Source of the DNA: Bacillota bacterium
Lineage (GTDB): Bacteria; Bacillota; Clostridia; Oscillospirales; Acutalibacteraceae
Length of the DNA stretch: 5,548 bases
Direction of reading: 5' to 3'
NCBI GenBank assembly: GCA_023415895.1
Contig: JAEZJA010000180.1
Location: forward strand, 1 to 5,548
The notes under the pieces were generated by a model. It did not search any database. It was not told the DNA's origin and worked only from the letters and a program-made list of their open reading frames with translations. Of the stretch, positions 4,471 through 5,548 are shown piece after piece. The position numbers and the translations under genes are program-made. How positions within the stretch are numbered: position 1 is the first letter of the stretch; each line of letters starts with the position of its first letter.

Positions 4471-5548
4471 ATGGTCATGATGGTGCAACCCCAAGAACGC
4501 TCCCGTCTCTACCGGGACAATCTGACTTTGTTAACCGATTTTTATGAGCTGACAATGGCTAACGGTTTTTTTCGCAACGGAAATGCCAATCAGATTACGT
4601 ATTTTGACATGTTTTTCCGAAAGATCCCTGATGACGGAGGGCTTGCCATCATGGCGGGCGTCGAGCAGTTGATAGACTATCTGGAAAATCTGTCGTTCAC
4701 GCAGGAGGATATCGACTATCTTCGCAGCAAACATATTTTCTGCGAGGAATTTCTGGAGTATCTGCATCATTTCCACTTTGAGTGCGACGTATGGGCCGTT
4801 CCCGAGGGCACGCCCATCTTCCCTCACGAACCAGTCGTTACCGTGCGCGGGCCGGTCGTGCAGACACAGTTCATTGAGACCATGGTGCTGCTGTCTATCA
4901 ATCATCAGTCGCTGATTGCCACCAAGGCCAATCGCATCGTGCGCGCCTCACAGGGGCGTGCCGTGTTGGAATTCGGTTCCCGCCGCGCGCAGGGCTTTGA
5001 CGGCGCGGTATACGGTGCGCGTGCCGCCTATATCGGAGGCTGTGTGGGTACGGCCTGCACAATCGCTGACCGGGATTACGGCATTCCCGCCCTGGGTACC
5101 ATGGCCCACAGTTGGGTGCAGTTGTTCGACAGCGAATACGAAGCCTTCAAGGCCTATGCACACGAGTATCCGGATTCTTGTGTGCTGTTGGTGGACACCT
5201 ATAATACGCTGAAATCGGGTATTCCCAATGCAATCCGTGTTTTCAAGGAAGAGCTTCTCCCCCGCGGCTACCGTCCAGTGGGTGTACGCATCGACTCGGG
5301 CGATATCACCTACCTCAGCAAAAAAGCACGCAAAATGCTGGATGACGCTGGTTTCCCCGATTGCAAAATTACGGCATCCAACTCGTTGGACGAAAACATC
5401 ATCCGCGACATGATCGTTCAGGGTGCCTGTGTGGACAGTTTTGGCGTGGGTGAACGGCTGATTACCGCCTCGAGCGATCCGGTATTCGGCGGTGTTTACA
5501 AGCTGTCGGCTGTGGAAATCAGCGGCAAGATCGTCCCGCGGATTAAGG
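4471..5548 (+). CDS. pncB: Nicotinate phosphoribosyltransferase, N-terminal three quarters, cut by right edge
   Basis: Cytoplasmic enzyme of the Preiss-Handler NAD salvage route: nicotinate plus PRPP, with ATP hydrolysis, gives nicotinate mononucleotide. 359 residues are visible of a family length near 480. It opens NLTLLTDFYELTMANGFF (DFYELTM at 23-29), the classic start of the family. FGSRRAQG at 168-175 contributes substrate-binding arginines, GTMAHSWVQ carries the phosphorylated histidine (His213 from this start), RIDSGD at 273-278 and FGVGERL around 324-330 form the phosphate/ribose site. No stop occurs to the window end. Starts at 4471, 4477 and 4480 are all in frame; AAAGGA (4465-4470) is 6 bases ahead of 4477 while AAGGTGA (4459-4465) is 5 bases ahead of 4471, so the true start may be either. 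It has its own strong promoter. Nicotinamide PRTase is unlikely given the overall match to NAPRT. Confidence 0.95.
   Translation, partial: MVMMVQPQERSRLYRDNLTLLTDFYELTMANGFFRNGNANQITYFDMFFRKIPDDGGLAIMAGVEQLIDYLENLSFTQEDIDYLRSKHIFCEEFLEYLHHFHFECDVWAVPEGTPIFPHEPVVTVRGPVVQTQFIETMVLLSINHQSLIATKANRIVRASQGRAVLEFGSRRAQGFDGAVYGARAAYIGGCVGTACTIADRDYGIPALGTMAHSWVQLFDSEYEAFKAYAHEYPDSCVLLVDTYNTLKSGIPNAIRVFKEELLPRGYRPVGVRIDSGDITYLSKKARKMLDDAGFPDCKITASNSLDENIIRDMIVQGACVDSFGVGERLITASSDPVFGGVYKLSAVEISGKIVPRIK

Noticed and set aside
4312..4494. Minus-strand open frame of 60 codons between rpmB and the nicotinate phosphoribosyltransferase
   Set aside because: It runs through the T tract edge and the strong plus-strand promoter, lacks a good ribosome binding site and shows no family pattern.

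Overview
The window looks like a chromosomal housekeeping and sporulation locus of a low-to-mid GC, endospore-forming Firmicute, most likely a Clostridia member of the Oscillospiraceae/Ruminococcaceae type. The evidence is the co-occurrence of scpA/scpB with a YtfJ-family sporulation protein, a DUF2953 (YtfI-like) protein and a secreted D-Ala-D-Ala carboxypeptidase, together with Bacillota-style ribosome binding sites and sigma-A promoters. The taxonomic call is an inference from gene content; no marker was compared.

Left two-thirds (1-3805) is a six-gene minus-strand operon, read from right to left: M50 site-2 protease, scpA, scpB, DUF2953 protein, ytfJ, and a D-Ala-D-Ala carboxypeptidase that runs off the left edge. 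The first four genes are separated by only 10-18 bases. ytfJ and the carboxypeptidase have wider 5' gaps (65 and 55 bases). A good sigma-A promoter (TTGTAT, 17 bases, TATAAT) sits just ahead of the first gene, and a sigma-E-like promoter lies ahead of the carboxypeptidase. The operon thus joins chromosome condensation (the ScpA/ScpB partners of SMC) to envelope and spore-related functions, as the scpA-scpB-ypuI-dacB neighbourhood does in Bacillus subtilis.

Middle (3806-4312): a divergent intergenic region with a long inverted repeat lying between two outward-facing promoters, then rpmB (ribosomal protein L28, zinc-ribbon C+ form) on the plus strand, closed by a strong intrinsic terminator.

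Right (4313-5548): a near-consensus sigma-A promoter followed by a nicotinate phosphoribosyltransferase gene (NAD salvage) truncated by the right edge.

The most notable observation is in ytfJ. Its best start (with a well-placed ribosome binding site and the family's usual N-terminus) is in a different frame from the rest of the gene, so one base appears to be missing between 998 and 948. I see no mobile element, CRISPR array, tRNA/rRNA or clearly undescribed system; this is an ordinary core region with a few regulatory details worth checking.
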